Assembly: GCA_030704615.1 (NCBI GenBank)
Contig: CM060732.1
Span: 15,748,001-15,812,000 of the forward strand
Direction of reading: 5' to 3'
Source of the DNA: Takakia lepidozioides
Lineage: Eukaryota; Streptophyta; Takakiopsida; Takakiales; Takakiaceae
Length of the DNA stretch: 64,000 nt
Positions 54,290 to 64,000 of this stretch are shown piece by piece. Under the pieces are notes generated by a model. It saw only the letters and a list, made by a program, of their open reading frames with translations, did no database searches and had not been told where the DNA came from. How positions within the stretch are numbered: the stretch's first letter is position 1; every line of letters starts with the position of its first letter. Position numbers and translations under genes: made by a program.

Positions 54290-56892
54290 TACAAAGAGGA
54301 AAAAATAACCTCTATAATGGGTGCCATAGAGGCTGATCTAGGAAGACAATGCTCCGTAACCAAAGACTCCAAGAAAAGCAGAAGATGAAGCAGCGATTAA
54401 GGACAAAAAACATCAGGGAGAAGAGTAAATTCTTTCACAGAGAACAGTGATCTAGTAGCTACCCCGCTTCCTCTTATAATGCTCATAAGAAAGCTGGGTT
54501 CTAGACCTAGTTTTCCTAAGAGAGCGACGGTGCCTCCAATTAACCTCAAAATCTTTCCCATCTGCTGGCGAGTGCTTTGCACTAATTGAGCTCACAGCTT
54601 GGTGGGATGGTGTCAATCCATTGAACTCCCAAGGACGAAATTCTGGAGCAGATGATCTGCCCCCTGGCCCAAGAACTGTCAGACTGAAAGAGCAACTGTT
54701 CTCCCCTTCTTTGACTACATCTGCGAACAGCTTCACACACCACCCCCCAAGCCTTTCTGGCCTCAGACAACAGGGTCTAAGTGAATCTTGCACAGAACTG
54801 CTCTTACACTTATCGGCTTTGCATCAAAGACGAGCTTGCATCTAGCCTTCCAAATGTTCCATAATGTGTGAGCTCTAAGGATTGCCCATACCGGACAATC
54901 AGACCAGATGTGTCCATTAGAAAAGTTCAAAAACAGAATTGAACAAGAAGGGAAAGCCAAATTCTTTCAAGGGCTGTAAAAGGCCAGAACGCGTCTCCAC
55001 ACGCTGAAGGCCAGAGGACAGTCCATGAAGCAATGTTCAATTGTTTCAGGGTCTGCAAATGACAGAGGAATCAGAGAAGCGATTTCTAACAGGCAGAATT
55101 CTGTTGACCAGCTTCCATAAAAAACCACTTATCTTTGACGCTCGATCTTTTCTCCAAACATCACCCCAGACCTTGTCCAATAAGAGGGACAACCAGTAAT
55201 GTGGGTCCATTTACTAGACCACTTAGCATTCATAATGCATGTTGGTTTGAGCAAGGAACATCCCATCTTGACTGTATACGAAAAGAAGGGGTTGTGTTTC
55301 TTATCTCTCCAGATCCATTCCTCTGGATCAAATTGGACGAATGAGATGGGAGCCGAGAGGAACCAGTGAAGGTGAGGGTTCAAATGCAGACCATTGTCAA
55401 GAAGCTGTGAAGGACAGATTGTGAGGAGGAGGATTGAAGCGGGTCTGCAACAGTTTTACTGAAGAGGCTTGAGAAATATGAAGCAGCGAAAGTGGTCATA
55501 TGATTAGGATCAGTAAGCACATAGCCTTGATGATCAGTGATAGCACTAATCGTGATAGCTGTCTGCCTTTGTTTAGCTTTGAGAAAAAAGTAGCGGGACA
55601 TCTTCTCTCCTTTCGAAGACCAATTTATTCCGGCTTTTCTACGAAGATTATCCTCTTTGGACTTAAGCAGTTCAGCCAAGTTGTGCTTGGCCAAAGCAAA
55701 GGAAGTCATTGGCCAAAAGTGAAGGGAAGAATATTTGGAATGAGTGCAGGGGAAAGGGGGGGCTTGGTAGGGGTCTTAAGACGTTTTGAGGGGTGACGGT
55801 CGTAGAGAGGGGAGGAAGAGGATACTGCGAGACTATTAATAGCTAATGCGAGGAGGGGGGAGGAAAGAGGGGGAGCTGCGGGAACAGGGGGGTGGGGAGG
55901 AACTTGGGATGAAGGAGACGAAGGAATAGAAGATTGGGATTGAGAGGCAGCATCTCGCTTGCACTTGATGAGCGGGCAGTTCACCTTGAAATGGCCACTT
56001 CCGTTACAACCGTGGCAAACCAAATTGAAGGGCTCTTCCTGAACTGCCACCGCCACAAATTTGGCTACCAACGAGGGAAGCTTTAGGATCGGAGGAATCA
56101 CTGCACCTTCAGGCATCAGCACCACCACTTTCGGGGCTCCGATCTCACCAACCCTACTAACATTGGAAAGAGTCTCCCAGCCAGTCATTTCCGCAACCAT
56201 AGCATTGCTTGCTTCAGGGTCAAACACGTTGAGACAGCCGAGGTAGTCGCCAAAGTGAGCCCCTATCCTGGTAAGGAAGCCAGGTATTGACAGGGGAGGT
56301 AGGGGAGGGAGATAATGCGAGGTCTGCAAGAAACTCCATCTTTGTGTCCCCAATCTTGAAACCAATGAAATATATGCACTTTGTGAGAAGATTGATGCGG
56401 GTTGAAGGCCAAAGCTTTTGAAGCTGCGTCCTGTGACTCAAACATCACGGCAAAGAAACCATGTCCCATTGGTTGACAGAAAAGCTGCCGTAACAGACCA
56501 TGTCCTCCCATGTGCTCTATCACCCATTCTAGCACCCAGTTTTTTTTGTCTTTCAGTTTTCTTGGAAAGTGAAGCAAAATCCCATGACTCCGAAGTGTCT
56601 CAGACTGCAGCTTGATTTTGGCCAATCCAACCTTTGCAATGGCGAGATCAGTAGGAACCGTACCCAGCTCTTCTGGCCAAACCGCCACCTCGTCAACAAT
56701 TGAATGCGGAGCGGGGAGTCTGGAAGGACCTCTTCCGAGGATAGAGGGAAATGAGGAAGAGGAGTGAGTGGCTCCCCCTGTGGCTTCATCCAAGGAGCCA
56801 CGTTGCGGACCCCAAACATAGCCCCTTCCCTTCCCTCTGAAGAACTGATTCTTCTTGCCTCCCCTGCTAGATTGACCGCCTAGGAACGACAT
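54290..56892 (-). pseudogene. L1-like LINE with ORF1 and internally deleted ORF2
   Basis: ORF1 starts at ATG 56892 (MSFLGGQSSRGGKKNQFF) with an Arg/Gly-rich head, a DUF4283-like RNA-binding part (ILLHFPRKLKDKKNWVLEWV, GHGFFAVMFESQDAASKALA), a frameshift near 56340, and a zinc knuckle CHGCNGSGHFKVNC (about 56000). Directly after it, with the endonuclease missing, comes an ORF2 segment (KAGINWSSKGEKMSRYFFLK, MTTFAASYFSSLFS; 55709-55440). The RT catalytic blocks are absent too; the next recognisable part is the zf-RVT region (EEWIWRDKKHNPFFSYTVKM, ILPVRNRF, ETIEHCFMDCPLAFSVWRRV) and the end VWAILRAHTLWNIWKARCKL at 54.9-54.8 kb. The copy could not move by itself. Confidence 0.8.
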
Positions 56893-57362
56893 TGCACAAC
56901 TCAATAAGGAAACAGCTGAAAATTGCGAAGCAGCTGAAAGATGAGACCGCAGGAATGTTAGAGCTGCAGACAACAAGAAAGAGAACAAGAGGAGCAGCTA
57001 CACTAAGAAGGTTAACCCTTAAGTTCCCAAGCGACCTAAATCGGGTCACTTTGAATTTTCAGTTCGACCTCATTTTTGCAGATCTAATCTGATGGGGCCA
57101 CTCCTGAAGCTTTAATGACAAAGGATTTATCTCGAGTATGATGCAAGAAATAAAAAAAAACAAAAACAAAAGCTACGACCTACAAAAAATATCTTAGATC
57201 ACTCATTTACTTTTTGGGCCTGAAAAAGGCTTGTTGACCGCTGACGTGACAGATAAACAAGCCCAAAACAGATTGCACTCCAAAGGCTATTTTTGGCATA
57301 AAATTAGCAATTTTGTAAAAAACACTTGACCTTGTGGTGTATGTGCATTACATACACACATC

Positions 57363-58294
57363 CACCTTGGCTTAGATCTAGTCGGACCCCTTAAATCCAC
57401 GTCCAAGGGCCATGCGTACCTTGCGGTTGCTACGGACTACCTGACGAAATGGGTTGAGCTCCGACCTCTGGTTGCTAAGGATAGTGATGAGGTGGTGCAG
57501 TTCTTCTTTGATAAGGTGATTCTTCGTCGTGGTTGCCCTCTTGAAATCCTCACGGATCAAGGTACAAAGTTCTGCAACCAACTTATGGAGATTGTTTTGT
57601 TTAATCTCAACACTAAGCATGTCATTACTGCTCCCTACAATCCCCAATGCAGTGGTTTGACAGAACGATTTAACAAAACTATATGCCAGATGCTCGAGAA
57701 GAATGGGCACTCATTGATGAATGAGATATTGTTGTGCCTATTCTGCTCTTTGCCTACAGGACCTCTATCCATGCTAGTACCAAAATCTCACCTTTTGAAC
57801 TTTTGTATGGTAGGAAATGTAGAACTCCTTTGCATATCTCCTGGCTGCAGGTCTCGGCTACTAAATCTGAAAATTGGGAAGTCTTTTTGCTTTCCATGGA
57901 TGCTACACGACGTAGTTTGCGTGAAACTGTAAAATCTAACATTGTGCTTGCCCAAGCTGCTCAGGCCAAGAATTACAACTGCCGTGTTGTGTATTCTGAA
58001 TCATTCAAGGTAGGCCAGTCTGTTTGTGTGAGACTCCAGTCTGGTAAGCAGATTTCCAAGGCCAAACGAAGAATTGATGGCCCTTATCTTATCTCTGATA
58101 TTCTTCCTGGCAGACAGTATGTCTTGCTTCCCCAACATGCCTCTACTCCTCACTTAGCTAGCTCCATTCATGTTTCACTACTTGTTCCATGCACTCTTAC
58201 TTTTGATCTAACCTGTTTGAATGTTGAGAACCGTCAGGTAATCTTCACCCCCACAGCTCGGACAGCTCGCACTCAAAACATAGCATCCTTTTAG
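57363..58294 (+). pseudogene. Ty3-type integrase core and GPY/F module
   Basis: The frame opens just before the first catalytic Asp (HLGLDLVGPLKSTSKGHAYL), has EILTDQGTKF (second Asp, 59 residues later) and SGLTERFNKTICQML (Glu, 35 residues after the second Asp). After a frame change near 57700 it goes on with IVVPILLFAYRTSIHASTKI, preceded by a TGA where Trp is expected (E.DIVVP). It ends with VRLQSGKQISKAKRRIDGPY (GPY/F type) and a TAG at 58292-58294. All three catalytic residues remain. The N-terminal zinc module is missing; an upstream exon ending in an intron acceptor (CTTAG) is possible. Confidence 0.75.
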
Positions 58295-59120
58295 AATAGC
58301 ATTTGAATTTCGTGCTAGTTTTCTGCACCAATTGTAGCACTTGGGGTTTTTCCTATGGGATGTTTTGTCCTCCACCCAGCTTGCAGGGTGAGGTTTTCTT
58401 CCCTAGGTTTTTTCATCCCTTGTGTGCCGGGTGTGTAGTTTGTTTTAGCTAGGCTTCATTTTTTGTTCTTCCCAAGCTCATCACTCGCAGGAGCTCGCAG
58501 TTTCTTGTCGCCCCAGCAGGCTTCACATATGTGGAGATGGGATTCCTTCTCACCTTCCTTTTCGACGTGGATGAATGGAGGAGGGATGCGCTCCGGATGA
58601 TTTAAGGGATGGATGGAGCCAGGATGAAGTCTAGATGAACTTACACCTTGCGCATGAGGATGAGCTGGCAACAGCTGATGGCTTTATTAGGGGCTGTCTT
58701 ATTCTAACAACTAGTTTAGGATTAGATTAGGATGGGACTGTGTGATCTGGCTTCTTTCTATGGCTGTGCTGGAAGGGCATCTGGTGGACCTATATGTAAA
58801 TGTCACGCGACACTAGGATTAGATTATGACATAATACTATTTAAGCCTCACTGCCATGGCAGTGAGGGTGGTGGCTTTTGGGTCTTACGCGAGCGTACGC
58901 TGGGTGTAACGGTGTGCTTGAATGGGTGGATTAAGGTTTTTTTGGAGGTCTGAGTCTGTGGTGTCAACTTGGTGAGATTCCGTCTTCTTTGCCAGGCCCA
59001 TCTATCGACTACATTCCCCAGATAGGATTAAGTCCGGTAGAGGAAGGGGAACAAACCCATGGCGCCGGAATCATGGCTTCACAAGCTGGGTACCCAAAAT
59101 TGTTCAAAAGTCCAAAAAGG
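58295..59120. other. Right part of the TTAA element, no gene seen
   Basis: No recognisable coding sequence. Two open frames (58456-58671 minus, 58732-58953 plus) have no motif. A GCCATGGCAGTGAGGGTGGTGG segment is the only compositionally distinct part. Confidence 0.35.
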
Positions 59121-59141
59121 GCTTGGGAACTTAAGGGTTAA

Positions 59142-59900
59142 GGGAACTCCTTTTCCCGCCTTGGAAGGCCACTCGCAGCTGGATTGATTTCGCACGAAGC
59201 CAGACGCCTGGGGGAGAGGGCTACGAGAGGATCGAGGATTCAAGTTGTCGACGAGGACTAGGAAGAAAGCTCCGAGTCCCAGAAGGTAGATGAAGAAGGG
59301 AGGTTCGTGGATGGTGAAGAAGGGCGAGGGGAAACAATCAGCAAAGACAGAAGTCCCAACAAGATAATGGGGAGCCCTAATAGATGTAGAAGAGCAGAAG
59401 ATACAATGCAGATCGGACAGAGCGAAACTTTAAGAAGATACCGAGCGAGAGTAATGGCGACGGGAGGAAATACTAAAAAACGCGAAGCAAAGTAACAAGC
59501 TCAGACAAACCACCGCGGGGAAAGTCTACAACCAATGCGCCAGAGAAACCTGCAGCGAAGGTACGAAGGGGAGCATGGAGGAGGGTCGAGGTTGCGGGGA
59601 GCTTTTCAAAAAACGTCAAGTCCCAGCGGACACAGACGACGGAAAACACGGAGCTCTCCACGGAGCTCCATCAGTCCTGTCAAGAGTCTTATATTTCTTT
59701 ATCGTCTTGTTTCCCCTTTTAATTTGACTATCATGCACCGCTCCTTCATTAAAAAAATAAAATAAAGTGAATCCATTGGCATATAATTTTATTGAAGAGG
59801 GGAAAAAGGAAAACCCCTGAGAAGCCATAAGGTTACAAACCCGCAGGTTAGGCCCAGCTAAAATCGAAAAGAGAAACAACAAATGTGTGGTCCAATAGAA
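59142..59900. other. Non-coding; possible retroelement tails
   Basis: 59142-59740 is purine-rich on the plus strand without a recognisable protein. It ends in AATAAA-like A-rich sequence (59748-59767), as a retroposed 3' end on the plus strand would. 59767-59890 reads on the minus strand as GGTTTGTAACCTTATGGCTT followed by TCAATAAAATTATATG, like a plant L1 3' UTR with a polyadenylation signal. Both calls are tentative. Confidence 0.3.
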
Positions 59901-59959
59901 AAAAGGAGCAAGTAATTCTTTTTTTAATTATATTTGTGTGTGGTCCAATTGAAAAAGAT

Positions 59960-60225
59960 GGAGTAGGTGGGGTGCGGTGGATTACTGTGGGCCCATGTGG
60001 GCATAAACCCGGACCCAACCCTATGAGGCGGATAGAAACCGGGTAGGGTCCGGGTATCCTTAGAGGCTTGGGTTCAGGATAGGGTCCGGTTCAGGTAGGA
60101 CGCAGTTAAATACCCGGCCAATAGGGCCGGGTCAGGGTATCATGCAAGGGACGGCCCAGGGTATATTATATACCTGGACCCTGGTATACTGGGGTATCAA
60201 CACAGGTGAAAACCCACCTGTCCCT
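59960..60225. mobile_element. MITE-like segment rich in CCGGGTA words
   Basis: Words CCGGGTAGGGTCCGGGTA, GGTCCGGTTCAGG, TACCCGGCC and GGGTAT repeat in both orientations. Possible ends are GTGGGCCCATGTGGGCATAA and AACACAGGTGAAAACCCACC. No clear target duplication is seen. The style recalls hAT-derived MITEs and the 13270-13698 element, but the two do not align. Confidence 0.35.
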
Positions 60226-61130
60226 AGTTCTATTTTCATGAGGAGGATACATGCATGGGCCACTTTAATTTTTGGATTTGCTCACTTGTGTGGCAGCACT
60301 GATTCCGGTCGTTGACGGCAGAGCGGAGTTGGTTATCTAGAGTCTTGTAGTTTGGGACTCTCTCTTTTGGGGCAGGGTGTGAAGGATGAGACGGGAATGT
60401 GTATGTTTTCCATGAAAGACTTCGCAATTGTGAACAGAAATTAGTATTCATACATTTGGATGTTCTAAGCAGTAGATGCATGTGACCGAAGAGAAACCAG
60501 AGATATACCATGGGAGCATACTGAGTGGAGGAAATAGTTCAGCATGGTACAAGAGTCCGAGAGCATCAATGATATGATTTCATGGCCACGTGTGCAAGCA
60601 AAAGGATAGGGAGTTTCCGAGGTATTGTGAATCACATTTTGGACCAGGAGGTACCGTATGTATTGGGAAATGGTCTTTCCCAACAAGCACATGGCACTGT
60701 TGCCCTTCATGGAGAGAGACATCAATGTGCATAATGAGAAAGTCATGACACTAAGGAAAATAATCTCTAACAAGGATTATGATGACATAAAAATCAGGTG
60801 TGGAGTATTCTGCCGCTTTTTAAGACTAATTCTCAGGCCGAATCGGCCATCCACGGTGTATTGCCAATTCGGCATGCCGAATCGGCTGGGATGGCCGATT
60901 ATGCATGGCAGAGTATGCAACCCAGGTACATGTCATCAGCCATCACCCCACCCACCATTCCCTTGAAGCTCACCCCGGTTTATATCCTCTACGGGGTTCT
61001 GAATATGGGCAATCGATATGGGATAATTCAACCCCACTCAGATTGCGCTAGGTAGCGGCGAGAATACTCCACAACCTGCTTTTTACGTCAGTGAACGGGC
61101 CTGGTAGGGCCGTTCTGCCATGTGCGCGAC
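60226..61130. other. No clear gene; weak integrase-like remnant
   Basis: At 60830-61010 one plus frame gives NSQAESAIHG and later LTPVYILYGVLN, arranged like the glutamate region and the TP..LLYG motif of gypsy integrases. It is too short and broken to call. Nearby GCCGAATCGGC occurs several times as a short palindrome. The rest shows nothing recognisable. Confidence 0.3.
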
Positions 61131-61540
61131 CATAGGGTAGAGTCGGCCCTACCGGCCCATTCTCTAGTACAGACTAGAGTTGCTTTCTCTTCCGCTGCAG
61201 TAGCTTGTAAGTAGCCCTTTTGAAGGGCACCCCATTTTTGTACCACACAAGCACAATGCTGCTGCCTCCAAAGACTCAAAAGTCCCTAGGCACCCACACA
61301 TTAGATGTTGGTTCATCCGCGGCCACAGGGCAAAGTCGGCCCTACCGGCCCGTTCTCTAGTACAGACTAGAGTTGCTTTCTGTTCCGCTGCAGTAGCTTC
61401 AGCTTGCATAGTTACTAACATGAAGTGTAAGTAGCCCTTTTGCAGGGCACCCCTTTTTGTACCACACAAGCACAATGCAGCTGCCTCCAAAGACTCAAAA
61501 GTCCCTAGGCACCCACACATTAGATGTTGGTTCATCCGAT
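61131..61540. repeat. Tandem duplication of about 190-220 bp
   Basis: Copy 1 (about 61131-61320) and copy 2 (61321-61540) share GTCGGCCCTACCGGCCC, CTAGTACAGACTAGAGTTGC, TACCACACAAGCACAATGC and AAAGTCCCTAGGCACCCACA. Copy 2 has an extra 27 bases around CTTGCATAGTTACTAACATG. No coding function is evident. Confidence 0.85.
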
Positions 61541-61554
61541 GAACCCCCTTATGT

Positions 61555-61670
61555 AGTTGGGTTGGCTATAATGGGTGACATCCAAACATACACATATGTG
61601 ACTTGGAACCCGTGACCATTTGTAAGGTGTCTTTTTGCCCTAGCCACTAGGTCATCGGTTGGATGCTTGG
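61555..61670 (-). mobile_element. tRNA-derived SINE-like sequence
   Basis: On the minus strand GACCTAGTGGCTAGGGC (A-box-like) is followed by GGTCACGGGTTCCAAGTC (B-box-like). The order and spacing suggest a third SINE family or a degenerate tRNA pseudogene. Confidence 0.45.
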
Positions 61671-61789
61671 CGGGTAAATAAATCCAGAGCCAAGAAGGAT
61701 GCTATCCGATGAAAAAAATGAGAGATATAACAGTACAAGATACAAGTGTAATGTCCAAGTCAAGGACTCCGCTTATGGAGTTCCAATGA

Positions 61790-62545
61790 CACTGCCTGCA
61801 ATCATGGAAAAGAAAGCACGCATAACATCCAAAGTTACTACTGCAGGCAAAACCAAAGCTGCAAGACCAGAAGAGAGGAATGTAATGAAAACAAAGACAA
61901 ATTCAATTTGTGGCGGATCGCAAAGTGAGTAGTATCCTTTGCCAGACTCTGAGCATTGCAGCTGCGTGTAATTCTTATCAAGAATTATCCATTTAGTCCA
62001 CTTCTCAAATGCATACACCCACAACAGTGCCAACCATAGAATCTACTAAGGTGTTGTGCAGTAACTGGCACCCAGTGCATCTCCCTAGAACTGTCAAGAA
62101 AAAGAGTGCGATGCTCACACTGACATCCATCATCCATCCACTTCTCTGTGATTGGATAAAGACTTTTACAGCTTTGGTTTTGCCTGCAATCATGGAAAAA
62201 GAAAGCAACCCTAAAACAAAAGTTACCACTGCAGGCAAAACCAAAGCTGCACGGCCAGAAGAGAGGAATGTAATGAAAAAAAAGACAATTTCAATTTGTG
62301 GCCCGTTCGCAAAGTGAGTATCCCAGACTCTGAGCATTGCAGCTGCGTGTAATTCTTACCAAGAAGCATCCATTTTGTGTACTCCTCAAATGCATACACC
62401 CACAACAGTGCCAACCATAGAATCTACTAAGGCTCACCCAGTGGATCTCCCCAGAACTGTCAAGAAAAAGAGTGCGATACTCACAGTGACATCCATCATC
62501 CATCCACTTCTCTGTGATTGGATAAAAACTTTTACATCCAATTGT
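61790..62545. repeat. Tandem duplication of about 370 bp, two copies
   Basis: 61790-62165 and 62190-62535 share AAAACCAAAGCTGCA, AGAAGAGAGGAATGTAATGA, AGCATTGCAGCTGCGTGTAA, CAACAGTGCCAACCATAGAA, TGTCAAGAAAAAGAGTGCGA and TGACATCCATCATCCATCCA. In both copies the plus frame KVTTAGKTKAARPEERNVMK stays open and ends at a possible donor (AAA|GTGAGTA). The minus frame FITFLSSG.AALVLPAVVT also stays open. I cannot tell whether either is a real exon. Confidence 0.75.
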
Positions 62546-63428
62546 TTCCTAGTTTAAAATGAAATCACCTAACTACAGGATACAACGGACAGGACAGCGG
62601 CGGGAACTCAACTACTAAAGGAAAGAGTGAAAGTGAAGCAGAATCTTGAAATGCATCAGAATTATCTTCTTTAAAAAAGTCAGAAATTCAATGGTCATCA
62701 ATAATAGCATCCTATGCATGCAGGCAGCCAGAAAATTGAACTGACCCCACTCCGCGCTCTTCTTCTGCAACCATCTAAACTGCCTGCCTAGTTACAACTG
62801 ATTGCCCTAATACTAGATGCCGAGGTAAACAATTTGCCTCTACAGTAAATGTTGAACCAGCTGAGCCTCATACTCCTTTCCAGAGGTATTCGCCTAATCT
62901 GCAGTAACATTGTAAAGCCTGCTACAGCACATGACAACACCCAAGCAGCTTCCCTTCACAATGCATTTCTCAGATGTACTACAGTTGGTGCCACCTTGAA
63001 ACAACAGTTGGAACCACCTATTAATATAACAAAATGTAACCTTCCCTCAAAACCCTTACCAACTTTCACTCCATAGAACACATGCAGAAACTCTTGGACA
63101 CCACCCCACCCCTTCACAGTTCTTGTAATGGGTCTGGGTTATCATGCCTATGTTTCCATCTCTCACATCGATGTGAAATAACCATACAGCACTCTCTGTT
63201 GTAATATTACTCTGTCTGCTGCATCCAGAACAGTCGCTGGCTACACACACAAGTCCCTGGCATCTGTTATGGGATTATTATTGTGCTACGCCAATATTCT
63301 CTCATGATCCGGAAGTATGAGTACCCCTAATGAAAACATCAACTTTACCCAGTCTGTAGTTGTAATATAAAAGATGTCTACAAGGTTCAACACAACCAAA
63401 CAAACAGTTGAATGTGCCAGGTGCTCAC
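62546..63428. other. No recognisable feature
   Basis: AT-rich sequence with no repeat family or coding block I can support. It would be the 3' flank of the exon at 63429-63675 if that is terminal. Confidence 0.4.
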
Positions 63429-63675
63429 CTAGGACACGACAATAGATGCTGCCGCAATGGAACTCAAGGAAGGGGAGGAGGTTGAAATAGACAGCGGATC
63501 ATTCTGATCCCTGCTTGAACCTGAACCCTCTTTCCCAGGTTTGTCCCTGGCAAGCTTTTCTTTGGCGCTGTGGAAATCATCAATGGTACGGAATTCCTCT
63601 GAAAGTAACCTCTCCAGCTCGGGATGCTTTTTCAGTGGCCTCTTATTCTTGTCCTTGCGGTAGAAGTGAAAGGCC
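63429..63675 (-). CDS. Terminal exon of an unrecognised gene leaving the window
   Basis: The exon begins after an acceptor (CTATGCTGCAG) and encodes AFHFYRKDKNKRPLKKHPEL, then ERLLSEEFRTIDDFHSAKEK and a Ser-rich end SSPSLSSIAAASIVVS before TAG. It is hydrophilic and Lys/Glu-rich, with no membrane segment. A second possible exon upstream (about 63935-63835 minus, CGVYNIFEARIEACCIRRFL ending near AAG|GTACTT) may precede it. The TAG is also followed by GTGAGC, a good donor, so the exon might not be terminal if read in another phase. I do not recognise the family. Confidence 0.45.
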
Positions 63676-64000
63676 CTGCAGCATAGTTCATCGTTGTTCA
63701 CATACTGTCAGTGACTGGGCAAGCAAGACATACCAGACGCAAGAAAATCACTGCAAACAACTAAGGAGCAATAGCGGTTCCCCTTACATGGAACCTCAGT
63801 GGGAGTACCAACACTGGTGGTGCTCGAGAAAGTACCTTCCTGCCAAAAATCTTCTGATACAACACGCTTCAATTCTAGCCTCAAATATATTGTAGACACC
63901 ACAAGGAGACTTGACAGACCAGATACCTTTATAAAAGCAACAACTATCCAAATAACAAACAGCATACCAATATTTCTCGATTCCATACAGGTTCCCTTTC

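Larger units (their letters stand above)
57016..59137. mobile_element. TTAA-flanked element with 17-bp TIRs
   Basis: The left end CCCTTAAGTTCCCAAGC (57016-57032) and the right end GCTTGGGAACTTAAGGG (59121-59137) are perfect inverted repeats. Each is flanked outside by TTAA (57012-57015 and 59138-59141), a 4-base target duplication. CCC-starting ends with TTAA duplications are the mark of piggyBac-type cut-and-paste insertion. The only recognisable gene inside is a Ty3-type integrase (57363-58294); no piggyBac transposase is seen. Alternatives are a non-autonomous piggyBac element that captured a gypsy fragment, or an integrase-encoding DNA transposon comparable to Ginger elements, although those usually start with TGT. 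Confidence 0.75.

Noticed and set aside
57012-59141. A plain nested gypsy insertion as the explanation for the integrase
   Set aside because: No LTR, primer-binding site, gag or RT sequence is found around it, and the TTAA/TIR borders are exact; not fully excluded, so kept as an alternative in the finding.
61600-61660. A minus-strand tRNA gene
   Set aside because: Box-like words occur, but no cloverleaf can be drawn by eye; kept only as SINE-like.

Overview
The window is a eukaryotic nuclear, transposon-rich segment of a green-lineage (streptophyte) genome. Evidence: a 12-exon gene for the plant-type augmin subunit 6 (AUG6/HAUS6) with GT-AG introns; a CACTA (En/Spm) transposon with DUF4218/DUF4216-type tails; Ty3/gypsy elements with plant-type primer-binding sites; a fragmented PPR gene; plant L1-type LINE remnants; tRNA-derived SINEs. 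A charophycean alga such as Chara is my guess from the combination of land-plant-like genes and dense palindromic repeats. It is inference, not proof. No operons, CRISPR arrays or intact RNA genes are seen.

Layout. 0-2.4 kb: 3' LTR of a gypsy element cut by the window edge, an inverted gag-leader scrap, and an unrecognised ORF. 2.6-3.4 kb: a cluster of about 14 copies of a 22-bp palindrome. 3.5-6.4 kb (minus): a multi-exon, frameshifted gene with a DNA-methyltransferase-like fold, running into a 500-N gap. 6.9-10.7 kb: LINE 3' end, CACTA transposase and terminal region, another LINE piece. 10.7-13.7 kb: a small two-exon gene candidate, a 311-bp tandem repeat, a MITE. 13.9-22.5 kb (minus): AUG6, the only clearly intact host gene. 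23.5-25.3 kb: hairpins, a SINE, direct repeats. 25.2-29.8 kb (minus): gypsy element B with a tRNA-Met primer-binding site. 30.0-31.4 kb: a broken DDE integrase-like gene. 31.5-41.9 kb: gypsy element A (LTR, gag, pol, extra 3' ORF, no 3' LTR). 42.5-46.1 kb (minus): a MULE-like transposase broken only by three nonsense codons. 46.4-47.8 kb: a 288-bp higher-order satellite built of palindromes. 47.9-50.4 kb: a CACTA end and LINE fragments. 50.4-53.1 kb: shuffled PPR pseudogene. 53.5-56.9 kb: SINEs and an internally deleted L1-like LINE (minus). 57.0-59.1 kb: a TTAA-flanked element with 17-bp terminal inverted repeats carrying a Ty3-type integrase. 59-64 kb: repeats, duplications and a possible 3'-terminal exon of a gene that leaves the window.

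The genes do not form a pathway; the window is one host gene surrounded by decayed mobile DNA. The most notable points are: (1) the TTAA/TIR element whose only recognisable gene is a retroviral-type integrase; (2) a shared palindrome family flanking a methyltransferase-like gene and a MULE; (3) two CACTA ends 38 kb apart whose LINE flanks and TCC target duplication fit one split insertion; (4) a recurrent pattern in which in-frame stops in several unrelated elements lie where CAG, CAA, CGA or TGG would be expected, as cytosine deamination would leave.
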